DNA from: Pseudovirgaria hyperparasitica
Taxonomy: Eukaryota; Ascomycota; Dothideomycetes; Acrospermales; Acrospermaceae
Assembly (NCBI RefSeq): GCF_010093815.1
Contig: NW_022985551.1
Coordinates: forward strand, 1,165,311 to 1,229,310
Length of the DNA stretch: 64,000 bases
Direction: 5' to 3'
In this document: positions 1 through 10,069 of the stretch, one piece after another
How positions within the stretch are numbered: the stretch's first letter is position 1
Layout: every line of letters begins with the position of its first letter
Program-made: the position numbers and the translations under genes
Notes under the pieces: generated by a model
Database searches by the model: none
Told to the model about the DNA's origin: nothing
What the model saw: only the letters and a program-made list of their open reading frames with translations

Positions 1-112
1 AATTATCCACGGAGTCTTCGGAAGATGATTCGTGGTATAGCCCAAAGAAAGTATGGTTGCCCATGTTTGTATGAACCTTTTGGAACAAAATCAGCATCCA
101 AATAAGGTAGTG

Positions 113-2280
113 TTAGGAAGTAGGCCAGTGCTGTACCTCGATGTACCTTATCCCAGTGAGCGATGTTGTGCAACCTACGGTCACTGCAGAAACTCTCTCC
201 CCAGCCGCACCGTCAATATAGAAGGATGACTCTAGGCATTTGTCATTGTCCCGATCATTTTCAAAAGTATTCCCTCTAATACAAAACCTCTTACTTTCAT
301 TATCGTCATAAACAAATTTTAGTCCGCGGAACGAACTAGGGAAACCCTGAATAAGAGCAACAATTCTCTGGAGAGACGATAGGCGACGTCCATCAGGTCC
401 AGAAAAATCCATATTCAATTGAAGATTGAACATTTGGGATTTTGTCTCGGCGGGAAATGACTGAATATAGTTCATGCTCGCTGGGACTCCTGGAGACCAT
501 ATTTTACCAAAGATTTCCGCTCGTTCTCTTGCATGCTGAGCTTTAGGTACCATCTGAGTCGCGTCGTGAGATGCGGTCCCGCAGTCCGGAATGCGATAGT
601 TCTGCTCAATAAGCTTAAGAGAAACAAGTTTGCATATCTGTCAATAAGTTAGATGCTGTCAGTAGACATCGAGAAGGATTCATACATCAAAACCTATCTC
701 AAAAGCGAATATTCGGCTCTCATGATGTCGAAACAACCTAGAAACTCCAACATCTGGTGTTGTCATTCCGAAGTCTCCCGTCGTATGGGAAGAGACCCCT
801 GATATACTGTTGGTTAAGAACCTCAGACCTACGATGCCAGAGATTGTAATTGCGATTTCCAAACCATCCAAAAGACAAGGATCGAAGCACACCACTTCCT
901 CTGTCAATGGAATTATCAGGCCTAGCTTTTGAGGTACGACACTACCACCAGAAAAGCATGTGGGCCAAATTCGAAGTCCTGAAACGTATGATCTTCCATT
1001 AAACCACGTAAAAGAGACACCGATTTTTATCTGGCCTGAGCTGTCGGATTGGGGCCACTGTAACCAGCTGGATCCGAATTTTCTGGAGCCGATTCGGAGA
1101 ACGTCTGTTGCATGAGATTCTGGAATGACTTCTGCAGAAATGACAGGACTGCAGGTGTGGCGACCAGAGAGCCGATGGCTACCCACATTGCCGCCTTGAT
1201 GGACTGACTCGTTACTAATGAGATCATTGAGAGGTCTGGATATATTGCTCAGGATGTGCCATATCCTTCTTCGATTTTTGATACCCTGCTTTTCATTCGG
1301 ACCCCTGAGAGAGTCTTTGAAGGCCATATAAAGCCTTCGCCAATCAATGTAACCTCCCAGCTCGGAGGAAGCCTGGCAGGCAAGAGCAAACCCCATTTCG
1401 TGCTCTTCTTCGAAACGGCTCGCCCAAAATGATTGGGGAAGTTCGTGGAATGAGCTAATACTGGCGACTCGGTCTGACGATTGTCGAAGACTACAGACGT
1501 CCATCGATGTAAGCCCATTCAGGATGAGCACGACGACTTCGTCAGGAAGTGAACAGAATACATCGGTGTTGTTAGGCTTATCCAAACGTGGCATAGAGGC
1601 GATGGTTGTTTCAACGAGGTTGCTCTCCAGGTAGTCTGCAGGGAGATGTTCTCGCGGATCGGCTGTCAGAAATGACCACTCAGGAGGAACTCGAGCCAAA
1701 TAGCCAGGGTTTCCAGAAGTTTTCTGGAACTTAGAGGCACCGCCGTAATCATGTTCACCGATAGCGGTGTAGTACCTGTTCCACGGAGTGCAGTAGAGTA
1801 TCTGAAAAAGAGACCTAGCCACTTGAGCACTATCGTGACCTTGCTTGGCGGTTCGACTGAGTAAGAGGCTCCAGCAGGCATCATGGAAGGGAAAAACCCA
1901 GTAATCTCCCGACCTGTAATGGAACGGATCCGTTTCCAATCCTTCGCTGGTATCAGAATATCGAGTTGTCTCATCAGGATGAACAATGAGATCATGATGC
2001 GGGTCAAGGTATCCTACACCGGTAACGAAAGGCGACGAAGTACCTCGAATCGATCTTACTATTCATTTCAAATCTCGTTAGCTGGTCGACGGCGGGCATG
2101 CTTTGCGACAGATAAGTAGTCACCTGCACGAGTTTCGGCGAACCAGGGAAGTTTCTTTACAGGAGGTTGCGGTCCAGTAAATGTCTGTAAGATGACGCCA
2201 CAAAGGGGACAGTATGCGTCAAGCATTGTTGATAGCAGCTGCTGCGAAGGGACAGATGCTAACGAAGGCGTAATGAACAT
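113..2280 (-). CDS. F-box domain protein (fungal, CPLCG N-terminus)
   Basis: This is probably a substrate adaptor of an SCF-type ubiquitin ligase. Three exons fit: 2124-2280, 686-2058 and 113-638. The introns are 2059-2123 (GTGACT..ATAG, phase 1) and 639-685 (GTATGA..GACAG, phase 0). The N-terminus carries a CPLCG motif and a WFAETRAVR stretch once intron 1 is removed, as in many Aspergillus and Dothideomycete F-box proteins. The F-box itself is about LPDEVVVLILNGLTSMDVCSLRQ, in the first third of exon 2, followed by a WASRF block typical of this group. The start at 2280 gives MFITPS; a second in-frame ATG at 2226 (MLDAYCP) matches the usual family start and may be the true one. The substrate is unknown. 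Gene family is firm; splice sites are inferred. Confidence 0.85.
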
Positions 2281-2761
2281 TCGAAACGAAGGACGTACTG
2301 GAAATAAATTCCGCCCTCCTATTGGTCAGGATCAGGGTGACTTTCTGTAAGTCTTGGCTAGCACTCGGTAGGCCCTCCTTTCACAGCAGTGAGCGCTTGG
2401 TGTTTATTATGACGGCAACCTATTGTCCTATTGTCCCTTAAAGAACAATCTTAGAGAACATTCAGAGGCGACAGAGTATGCAGGCTCAGTTTCATGATAA
2501 AAGACACTCGAGCCATTCAAGTGAATATTGTGGAAGGAGCTACTCTCGTTGGTAGCACTAATTAGTACTTAGCGTTGTGTACTTAAACCGTCTCTTACAG
2601 ACTCAACACTCTACTCAATACAACAACTTCTTACAACAAGTATCCGTATACACACTCAGACTTCTTGACTGTTTGGTCTTCCATCAACTGAAAACTCTTC
2701 GTTATACTCTTCTACTATATCTCGTCTGAGACACCTGCTTTGCCGTCAAAGAATCTACAAT
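2281..2761. other. Divergent intergenic region with CT-rich leader
   Basis: No gene seen. It separates the F-box gene (-) from the nuclease-like gene (+). The right half (about 2590-2760) is pyrimidine and CAA rich, as in fungal 5' leaders. It carries ACTCTACTCAATAC at 2608-2621 and CAGACTTCTTGACT at 2657-2670, both of which recur almost unchanged and in the same order upstream of the HET gene at 25.8 kb. Confidence 0.5.
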
Positions 2762-3349
2762 ATGGCACATCCTCGACCCGACGGACAGACCTTAAATTCT
2801 ACCAATGTCTCATTTATGAGCTCTCTCTGGGCTATAAAAGCCGGTACATTGGAAGAAAAGGTTCAGATTCTCTGGAACGGCATCCTGAACACCTATTTCC
2901 CACCGACTGAGCCGTACAAAATTGCGATCAAAGCCGTTGTGCTCACAGATAATACTGCGCTGGATGCGGTTATCTTTGAGATACATGCCTTACAAGAACC
3001 TAGGTCTTCACAACACCTTCAAGAACCTAGGTCTTCACACCAACTTCAAGAACGGCAGATCTTCATGGTCGAGTGCAAAAGAATTTCTGAAGACACACTG
3101 GAGGGCTGGTTGGGCGCCCAAGCACAGCTCCTTGGCTACCTCGAATCGAATAGCAATGTCGCCACTTGCAGCGGCATGTATGGTGCCTGTACCATTGGAA
3201 GCAAGGTCATGTTCTTCGAGTGGATCAAAGATTCCCATCGATTGACTGCAATCAGTCCGATGCTCGACATGAAAGAACCAATCGACCGTCCTGTTGTCGA
3301 GGATATGCTAATTCGCGTCAAACAATATGGTTGGATTCGCACAAACTGA
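2762..3349 (+). CDS. Hypothetical protein, possible PD-(D/E)XK nuclease-like fold
   Basis: A single-exon 195-residue protein; I do not recognise an exact family. It has the order expected of a restriction-endonuclease-like core: a helix with a conserved-looking N-terminus, a strand with an acidic residue (LDAVIFEI), then a strand ending in FMVECKR (the E-x-K half of a PD-(D/E)XK motif), followed by a helix containing QAQLLGYLE. Similar short orphan proteins are common in fungi and are of unknown role, often as remnants beside mobile DNA. Between the two strands lies a repeated LQEPRSS segment made by a 27-bp tandem repeat. The retroelement fossils begin just after its stop codon. The nuclease reading is inference; catalytic activity is not shown. 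Confidence 0.55.
   Translation: MAHPRPDGQTLNSTNVSFMSSLWAIKAGTLEEKVQILWNGILNTYFPPTEPYKIAIKAVVLTDNTALDAVIFEIHALQEPRSSQHLQEPRSSHQLQERQIFMVECKRISEDTLEGWLGAQAQLLGYLESNSNVATCSGMYGACTIGSKVMFFEWIKDSHRLTAISPMLDMKEPIDRPVVEDMLIRVKQYGWIRTN
2993..3053 (+). repeat. 27-bp tandem repeat inside the nuclease-like gene
   Basis: Two full 27-bp units (2993-3019 and 3020-3046) plus the first 7 bp of a third. The units differ at a few positions near their 3' ends. Being a multiple of three it keeps the frame and encodes two LQEPRSS-type units plus LQER. It sits in the putative loop between two core strands. Confidence 0.85.
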
Positions 3350-3359
3350 TCATTCTGAT

Positions 3360-3680
3360 AAAGATTACTAGACCGTCGACAAAACCAGAATACAAAGAAA
3401 ACGCAGTACCTAGTCAAGTGGAAAGGCTGGGGACCGATACACAACCAATGGTACAACGTGGAAGACCTGACCGGTGCTCGCGAGCTCCAACGAGAATCCG
3501 AAAGCATACCACCAGCTCGTCATTCTCAAAAGACAGCGCCAGTCAAATTCGAAAGACACCAGCGCGAAAACGCACCAGTTCCTGTTCCTCCAAAAGAACG
3601 TCATCGATTCGTGAACGCAAACACCAGACGCTTCCGCATATTCAGCAAAGTGTTCACGAATACTGTTAATGATCCATGAG
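3360..3680 (+). mobile_element. Ty3/Gypsy retroelement fossil, chromodomain end of pol
   Basis: Translation shows a chromodomain block (YLVKWKGWG, then WYNVEDL) of the kind found at the C-terminus of integrase in fungal chromoviral Ty3/Gypsy elements, followed by a basic tail. Only this end of pol is present, with no gag, protease, RT or recognisable LTR next to it. It is a broken fragment that starts directly after the nuclease-like gene and is followed within about 100 bp by a Ty1/Copia fragment. Age cannot be dated from one copy, but loss of nearly the whole element implies it is old. Confidence 0.75.
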
Positions 3681-3749
3681 GATGCAGCGCTGTCTCTCTA
3701 GAGTTAACGACGGAGTTCTTGTCTCGCCATAACTCTATAAAGGGAGAAG

Positions 3750-4240
3750 TTGGACATTCAGCAATTCAAGCACGAAGTCACCAGTCGCATGAAATGCAAG
3801 GACCTCGGGGAAGCTCGCCTTATCTTAGGCATAGAGATTGATCAAACCCGGAAAGATCAGATCAGACTTTCTCAGAAGTCCTATTCCCTGAGAATTCTCA
3901 AAAGGTTCGGAATGACAGAATGTAACGGCAGGAAGACTCCAATTGACGCAAACCTCTTCCCAATGAGATCAGAGGATATCGTTGATCAGGAACGTCAATT
4001 AACGTACATGCAATTGATTGGGTCTCTCAATTACCTTGTCACTGGCACTCGTCCAGACCTCGCATTTACTGTCGGCATGTGCGCCACATTTAATGCGAAT
4101 CCCTCAGAACAACATGCACAAGTTGCGTTTGGATTTGCGGTATTCGGATCTGATCCCCAAGAAGCATCGGAGAACATACTGATTTCCATTGGACTTTTGG
4201 ATCTCTTTAGAACAAGGCAATGCTCGATGGTGTGATCAAT
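3750..4240 (+). mobile_element. Ty1/Copia retroelement fossil, RT/RNase H part of pol
   Basis: The + strand encodes the C-terminal part of a Copia reverse transcriptase (KCKDLGEARLILGIEI; then LIGSLNYLVTGTRPDLAF). This is the segment that normally precedes RNase H. A short RNase H-like piece (SDASWGSDP) reads on the - strand at about 4150-4200, so pieces lie in opposite orientations and the element has been rearranged. No gag, integrase or paired LTRs are seen. It is a broken remnant, and together with the neighbouring Gypsy piece it forms a small retroelement graveyard. Confidence 0.8.
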
Positions 4241-5041
4241 GAGTTCCCTGTATTTTGCCGCTTTCTCTTCGTCTGTAAGCTGAGGACTCTCTTGGGAGGG
4301 CGCGGTTTGACGGGTTTCGTGTTGCTCTACCGAGAATGATAAAGGGATGTCAATTATGTCATCATCATTACTCAAATGGACCGATATTCAATGGCGCAGC
4401 TGAATGACCCAACGAACGTTACCCTTGTAGTATGCACTGTTGATGTTGGCAAAGCGGAAAGTCCTTGATTTGTAGTCTTGATGTATAAGCTAGCCGTGAG
4501 CGAAGGAGAAATTACCACAGAAACATGCGGTCAACCTACCTGTTTTGCGGGATGGTTTCCGTAACAACAAGATATTGAGAGTTATAATCATTAAGGTCGT
4601 ATTATATAGTCATACTAGAAACTTCTTGAATATAGATACGAAATAAGATAATATTATGGAGATGAATACTCACAAGATATTCATAGAGGCTTGAAATAGA
4701 GTAATACTAGAGTTCAAGCACGTGATGCCGCGTTGCTCACGCGTTGTCTCTGATGCTAGGCACCCCTTTGTCTTAACTAGGGGTATCAAAGAGACAGAAG
4801 GTTATTCTTGTTTTGGGACATGTCGCAGTAACTGTTCTGGCGTTCGTGAAATGTGACTAGTCGAGATGTAACATGGAACATAATGCCACCATGAACCAGA
4901 CCTTCGATGGATTGACCCACTGTCCAACAGATGCAAACTAGCCTATGAAAAGGGGTCACAATCCCACGAAGAGACAAAGACAAGGCTAGGAAAGCTGCAA
5001 TATCTATAAATATTGTTGGATGCCATACAGTGGTAACAAAC
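4241..5041. other. Gene-poor stretch, possible LTR-derived DNA
   Basis: No supportable gene. About 4560-4730 is AT-rich and, read on the - strand, has the look of a fungal Copia LTR or leader (CACGTG, then AT-rich text ending near a TATA-like run). No second copy or target duplication was found, so this is only a suspicion. An open - frame at 4240-4375 is acidic at its start and lacks an ATG; it may be part of the fossil. Confidence 0.3.
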
Positions 5042-6945
5042 CTAATCTAACTCTTCGTGATCCTGGAATGGCCAATGTTCGTCTAGCTCCCTCCTCTCAT
5101 CGTCTGTTTCAGCAGCGTCTAGCATTTCATGTTTGATATATTGCTCTTTCTCCTTTGCTTCATTGTATGATTCATTCGGCACCCATCCATCGATGTTAAC
5201 ACCAATGAAGTCGCGCAGTTTCTGCATTTGTGCATCTGCGTTCTTCTGCTTCGTGTCAATATCGAGGCAGTCTGTGGCTTCTGCTTCGGAGTATTTAGCA
5301 GGGAACCCAGCTCCTTTCGTCGCCGAATTGGCAATATCAGACCAGTAGGCCGACGCATGTACTAGTTCCGCCTTGAGTGATGTATTATCGCCTTCCCACG
5401 GCCTGCTGGCAGTGTCATATAGTCGATTTCTTACAATAAGGTCATATGTTCCCATCGCGTGAAAATGAGGCTTATTGTTGCGATTAGTAAAACCCAGATA
5501 AAAATAGTGGAGCTGTCGTCGGCGGTAAAGTTCCGCCTCCATTTCCTTCTCATTCTCGGTCAAGGAGTCGAAGTTGTCAGGAAGCGTTGGGGGTCGGAAG
5601 TTCTCTGAATCATCGTCGCCATAGTTCTGAAAATGCTTTGGAATCTTTGCTTGAAGGAAAATGGGAAGAATCGCGCTGCGCTGCCAATCGATGACACCAG
5701 TGATCTCGCCGGATCTATTGACGAAGATGTTACTGGGTGAGAGATCTGGGTGACGGATCGTAGGTTGATTCAGTTCCTCTCTGTCAGGAACGATGTGCGG
5801 AGCAACTTTCAGATAGTCCAACAAACTGCCTATTTGCACTTGCGGGTCTACCTTTTGGCGGTCATAAAATTCTCTGTAGAGCGGTTCACGGGGAAAACGT
5901 CGCTCGCCAAATTTTCGAAGCCAGGTCAACTCTCTCTGACCAACCGCCTTCAATAGATCCTCGGAATGTTTCCCTACGCACCACTTGTTAGATATCTGAA
6001 AGTGAGATAATTTAATGGTCTCTTACAGGGGCCTCGATTGATATCTAATTCATCTCGCATTTGATACCACCAAAGTAGTTCACTTGAAGGTCCAATGCAA
6101 AACTTATCTGTTCCCTTTTGGCTGATGTCTGGTGACATATTCGCTGTCGTTATATTGGAGTCCAAGGAATCTTTGTAATATAGACTGCCACTGGCAGGGA
6201 ATCGTATAGCAAAGAGAATCTTTTCAATATCAACGATCTTCTCTACTACATCCATCCTTTCTCGTAACGTCATACTATACCAAGTATCTTCCAACTCTAC
6301 ACCCGGAACTTTCTCCATGATGATATATTCAGACCCAACTTGATTAGATGTCGAGGAGTCCCAACTGAAGACCCTAGGAATTGGAACTCCGTGCAGTCGT
6401 AGAAATTCCATCGTTGCAACTTCGCTGGCGATACCATATTTATGAGGAAGCGTCGAAGGGTATGGAAGGCGCACCATCACCTTCAGTCCATCTTGGAAAG
6501 TAGCTTCAAAAACACGATAAGAACCGCCTTCGGCAACTTTTGTGAAACTAGTAATCTCATCCGAAGAATGGCCGACAGACCTGGCAACAACCTGGCAGAG
6601 TTCGTGGATGTTGAAATACCGTCGTCTCTCAAGGAGGCGCAGGCGTTCATTGTAGCTACAGCGGTGCGGTGCTATTAGGCTAGGTACGCGATTCTTGATG
6701 CTTTAGAGCTACCAAAGCAAGACTTACAGCCATTTGCCAGATGTGTGATTATAGAATGGGTGGTTTGGATCGCTAATGCTTATTGACGCTCCGCTATCCT
6801 TTGGTACAGGTTTTGTTGAAGAAAGTGCTATGTGTAGAGTTGAGAAAAGGTGTGGTCGATGGGTAAAAGAGTGGAACAACAAGGAACGAGGCTTTATGGG
6901 GTTGAAAAGGGTTCTTGGCATCACAAAAACAATTGGTGTTTTCAC
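5042..6945 (-). CDS. AIM9: AIM9-like mitochondrial aminoglycoside-phosphotransferase-fold protein
   Basis: An APH/choline-kinase-like protein of the fungal AIM9 (FMP29) family, whose substrate is unknown and whose members act in mitochondria. Exons are 6728-6945, 6027-6655 and 5042-5973, giving 592 residues. Intron 1 is GTAAGT..TGTAG (phase 2). Intron 2 is GTAAGA..GCGTAG (phase 1), with a CTAAC branch site 10 nt before the acceptor. The first ~45 residues are basic and hydroxylated with no acidic residue (MKTPIVFVMPRTLF...), fitting a mitochondrial presequence. SGKWLYNE then ERRRYFN starts the family core, EYIIMEKVPG is the kinase hinge region, HPDLSPSNIFV is the catalytic loop (H-x-D-x4-N) and GVIDWQ supplies the metal-binding Asp. 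All key kinase residues are present, so the gene looks intact. Confidence 0.88.
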
Positions 6946-7828
6946 TTGAGAGAGAGGCTTGAAACAGGAAACTAAAGAGGAGCGGATAATGTTGACAGCG
7001 GGCTTTGACTAGTAGCTGAGAGTGCTGTTCGTTCGAGAAATTATTAGCTGCTAAGATGAACGCACGGACGTTTAACAGGTATCCGCTGGAACGTCAAAGA
7101 AATGTGAACCGTGTAGGGTATTTATTCTTAGTTCGCTAATTATATTCCCGATCGAGAATCTTGTACTGGCTTTACGAACGCTTCGTGAGTAACGTGAAGT
7201 AGTGTAATTTGACCGCGCCCTCCGATGACTTGGGAAGCGAGGAGCTATCCATCTGATGCCAGATGATGTCCATCGTCACGGGTACTTCCATGTACGAGAG
7301 TAATGTGTCAGCATGCGATCTGCATTCGCCTCAGTCTTCTCTGCCCTTATCATGCTCCTCGTCCTCCTCGTCTGGGTGGTCAGTGCTATGACTGATTGCA
7401 TCTTCAATGAGATCGCTCGTATGCTCTGCATCGAGTAGCGTCTTTTGCAGGTATATAAAAATATCCTTGTAGCATCCATGAACTTGGCGACAACTGGGCA
7501 GTGGCGACGGCCGGTTCGACTAAAGCTCAACTAAGGATTAGATGAGATTCAACGACAGTAGTCGGCGTGCGTTAACGATGGAAGTAGAGTCACAGGACAG
7601 AGGAATAGGCGTGGACGGGAGAGCAGGATTTTATATGATGGGACGAGGCTGATGGATTCCTCGTTCGGGCGTAGCGCGAAAACTATGGACACGCGAGGCC
7701 CGGATTGCGACAGTGCAGCAATGGCTCTGACTCTACGATTTGCAATTGGCCCGAAGCTTTAATATCCCAAATAAATTTTGGTTGCACTCACATACTGCTT
7801 TGCCATCCCATCACGAAACCTCAAGCAG
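6946..7828. promoter_or_regulatory. Divergent promoter region, AIM9-like / TRM1
   Basis: About 0.9 kb between two divergently transcribed genes. No convincing coding frame: the 84-residue - ORF at 7276-7530 has a skewed, basic composition and no recognisable features. Both flanking genes have products predicted to enter mitochondria, so co-regulation from this region is possible but not shown. Confidence 0.4.
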
Positions 7829-10069
7829 ATGCACATGCTCGGACAGCTTTGGCTTGGTAGATATATATACTACAGAACACTCAAAGGAACGATTAATTGC
7901 AGCTCCTTGCGACCAGGAAACTTCACCGCGAGTCGAGGTCTTCCATCACAACTTGGCTTGGGGGGAAGCCACTCTCGTTCTTCGCGCATATACCTGCGCC
8001 CTCTGACCGCGATGGCCGACAAAGCTCCCGTGTCTCTCTCTACTCCTCCCGCAGCCGGCCAGCTTGTTGAGCATGCGGGTATTACTTATACGACGGTCAA
8101 AGAAGGCCACGCGCACATCCTTGTCCCGCCAGAATCCATCGTGCCTACACAGGCTAGTAAAAACCAGAAGAAACATCAAAAGAGCAAAGGAGAAACGAAT
8201 GTAGGCGCGGATGCAGTCAGGCAGAGCGTCTTTTATAATCCGATACAGCAATTCAATCGAGACCTGAGTGTACTGGCGATAAGAGCTTTTTCGGAGGACT
8301 ATCTAGACAGAAAAAAAAGGAAAAGGGAAGCTGCCACGTTAAGGAGAGAAAACAAAGACAAAAGGAGGAAGGTCGAGGAGACTCATGGAGAGATCGCTAG
8401 AGACACCGTGGACGCCGGTCAATCGAAGTCAAACCACGAGGATGTGTCCATGGTGGACGTGGAAACAACAACTGGATCTGCTGGTAGTGATGCGAATCAT
8501 AACGAGATGGCACATAAGAGGAAGGCAGATGATGCTCATTTGGACCAATCAATCTCGGACTCGGATCTTCTACTTGCGGAGCAAAACCTACCACAATCGA
8601 CAGGACTGGGCAATGTGGCGGCGCCTAAACCACAGCGGCCTGATATTCGAATATTAGATGCACTATCTGCAAGTGGACTCCGAGCTTTGCGATACGCTAA
8701 GGAGCTTCCATTTCACACTGCCGTTACTGCGAATGACCTGTCCAAACAGGCTACTGAGGCCATAAGAGTGAACGTGGAGCACAATAGACTTCAGGACCAA
8801 ATCACGGCCAGAACAAGCAATGCAATGGCGCACATGTACAGCTTCGTATCTTCAGATGGATCGAACGAGAGTCAGAAGTATCATGTCATCGACCTAGACC
8901 CGTACGGCACTGCAGCACCATTCCTTGATTCTACTATGCATGCTATTCAAGATGGCGGGCTACTCTGCGTTACTTGTACGGATTCAGCTATATTTAATTC
9001 AACTGGCTACCTTGAGAAGACATATACACAGTACGGTGGTCTGCCTATCAAGGGATGGCATCTGCATGAGGGAGGCCTGCGATTGGTACTTCACAGTATC
9101 GCCACTACAGCAGCTAGATATGGCATGGCCATTGAACCTCTGCTATCTCTTTCCATCGATTACTACATCCGTGTGTTCGTGCGAGTGCATAAGTCACCTG
9201 CGGATGTCAAATTCTTGGCTGGTAAGCAGATGATCGTCTACAATTGCGATGCTGGCTGTGGTGCATGGAAAACCCAATATCTAGCTCGATCTGAGCCAGT
9301 AACGAGGAAAGATGGGAGCGTGTACTACAAGCACAAACTTCAGCAAGCCCCAAGTGCCTCGCCATTATGTGAGTTTTGTGAAAAGAAGATGCATCTCTCA
9401 GGGCCTATGTTCGGTGGCCCGCTGCACAATCCCGCATTCATAGAGAAGATCTTGAGTTATCTGCCAAACTTGGATGGAGACGTCTATCAGACCATACCCA
9501 GGATGGAAGGCATGCTGCAGACGGCATACGACGAGATTTTTGACGACAAGCCACAATTACGAGATGATACGTCTGAACACAACGACAATACGCGTATTGG
9601 AACATCAGGTTTGGAGGCAAAAGGAAGCAATGATATGATACCGCGGATGAATCCGGCAGCTATCGACCATTTCCCTTTCTACTTCATTGCCAGCCATACG
9701 AGCTCGGTCATCAGATCTCGAGCACCTCCTGACGCAGCTGTCAAGGGAGCTTTGCGTCATGCTGGCTATCGTGCCACAAGAAGTCACACCAAGCCTGCTA
9801 CTATCCGCACAGATGCACCATGGTCATTCATCTGGAAAGTTTTCCGTGCCTATGCTAGAGAGAACGACGCTATCAAAGAAGGTGCCTTACCAGAAAGCTC
9901 GCCTGGATTCAACATCATGAAGGTGGATGACACGCCCAAAGAGGGCGAAAATACCACTCCAAAAATCATATTCGATGAAGAGCTGGGGCGTGACAAGGTA
10001 AGCAAAAAATTGGTCAGATATCAGACCAATCCACGCGCCAATTGGGGACCAATGCGCCGTGCGAAATGA
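7829..10069 (+). CDS. TRM1: tRNA (guanine26-N2)-dimethyltransferase Trm1
   Basis: Dimethylates G26 of cytosolic and mitochondrial tRNAs using S-adenosylmethionine. It is a single exon. Family landmarks in order: VFYNPIQQFNRDLSV near the N-terminus, LDALSASGLRALRYAKE (SAM site), DLDPYGTAAPFLD (catalytic DPYG-type motif), a zinc-ribbon-like set of cysteines around CDAGCGAW and CEFCEKK, and the C-terminal RTDAPW and YQTNPRANWGP blocks. A lysine/arginine-rich segment after the first block (RKKRKRE..KDKRRK) is a plausible bipartite nuclear signal. Two in-frame starts exist: ATG 7829 (746 aa) adds 61 residues with eight arginine/lysine and no acidic residue, like a mitochondrial presequence; ATG 8012 (MADKAP, 685 aa) is the nuclear/cytosolic start. 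This parallels the dual-start design known for yeast Trm1. Confidence 0.95.
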   Translation: MHMLGQLWLGRYIYYRTLKGTINCSSLRPGNFTASRGLPSQLGLGGSHSRSSRIYLRPLTAMADKAPVSLSTPPAAGQLVEHAGITYTTVKEGHAHILVPPESIVPTQASKNQKKHQKSKGETNVGADAVRQSVFYNPIQQFNRDLSVLAIRAFSEDYLDRKKRKREAATLRRENKDKRRKVEETHGEIARDTVDAGQSKSNHEDVSMVDVETTTGSAGSDANHNEMAHKRKADDAHLDQSISDSDLLLAEQNLPQSTGLGNVAAPKPQRPDIRILDALSASGLRALRYAKELPFHTAVTANDLSKQATEAIRVNVEHNRLQDQITARTSNAMAHMYSFVSSDGSNESQKYHVIDLDPYGTAAPFLDSTMHAIQDGGLLCVTCTDSAIFNSTGYLEKTYTQYGGLPIKGWHLHEGGLRLVLHSIATTAARYGMAIEPLLSLSIDYYIRVFVRVHKSPADVKFLAGKQMIVYNCDAGCGAWKTQYLARSEPVTRKDGSVYYKHKLQQAPSASPLCEFCEKKMHLSGPMFGGPLHNPAFIEKILSYLPNLDGDVYQTIPRMEGMLQTAYDEIFDDKPQLRDDTSEHNDNTRIGTSGLEAKGSNDMIPRMNPAAIDHFPFYFIASHTSSVIRSRAPPDAAVKGALRHAGYRATRSHTKPATIRTDAPWSFIWKVFRAYARENDAIKEGALPESSPGFNIMKVDDTPKEGENTTPKIIFDEELGRDKVSKKLVRYQTNPRANWGPMRRAK
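8012..8014 (+). other. TRM1: Alternative downstream start codon of TRM1
   Basis: ATG with purine-rich flank (GCG ATG GCC) beginning MADKAP. It lies 183 nt, exactly 61 codons, downstream of the first in-frame ATG at 7829. Leaky scanning or two transcription starts would give two protein forms. Confidence 0.7.

Noticed and set aside
4786-4983. 65-codon - strand frame after the fossil region
   Set aside because: No ATG context or features that support a gene; lies in decayed DNA.
7276-7530. 84-codon - strand frame between AIM9-like and TRM1 genes
   Set aside because: Skewed basic composition, no recognisable features, lies in a divergent promoter.
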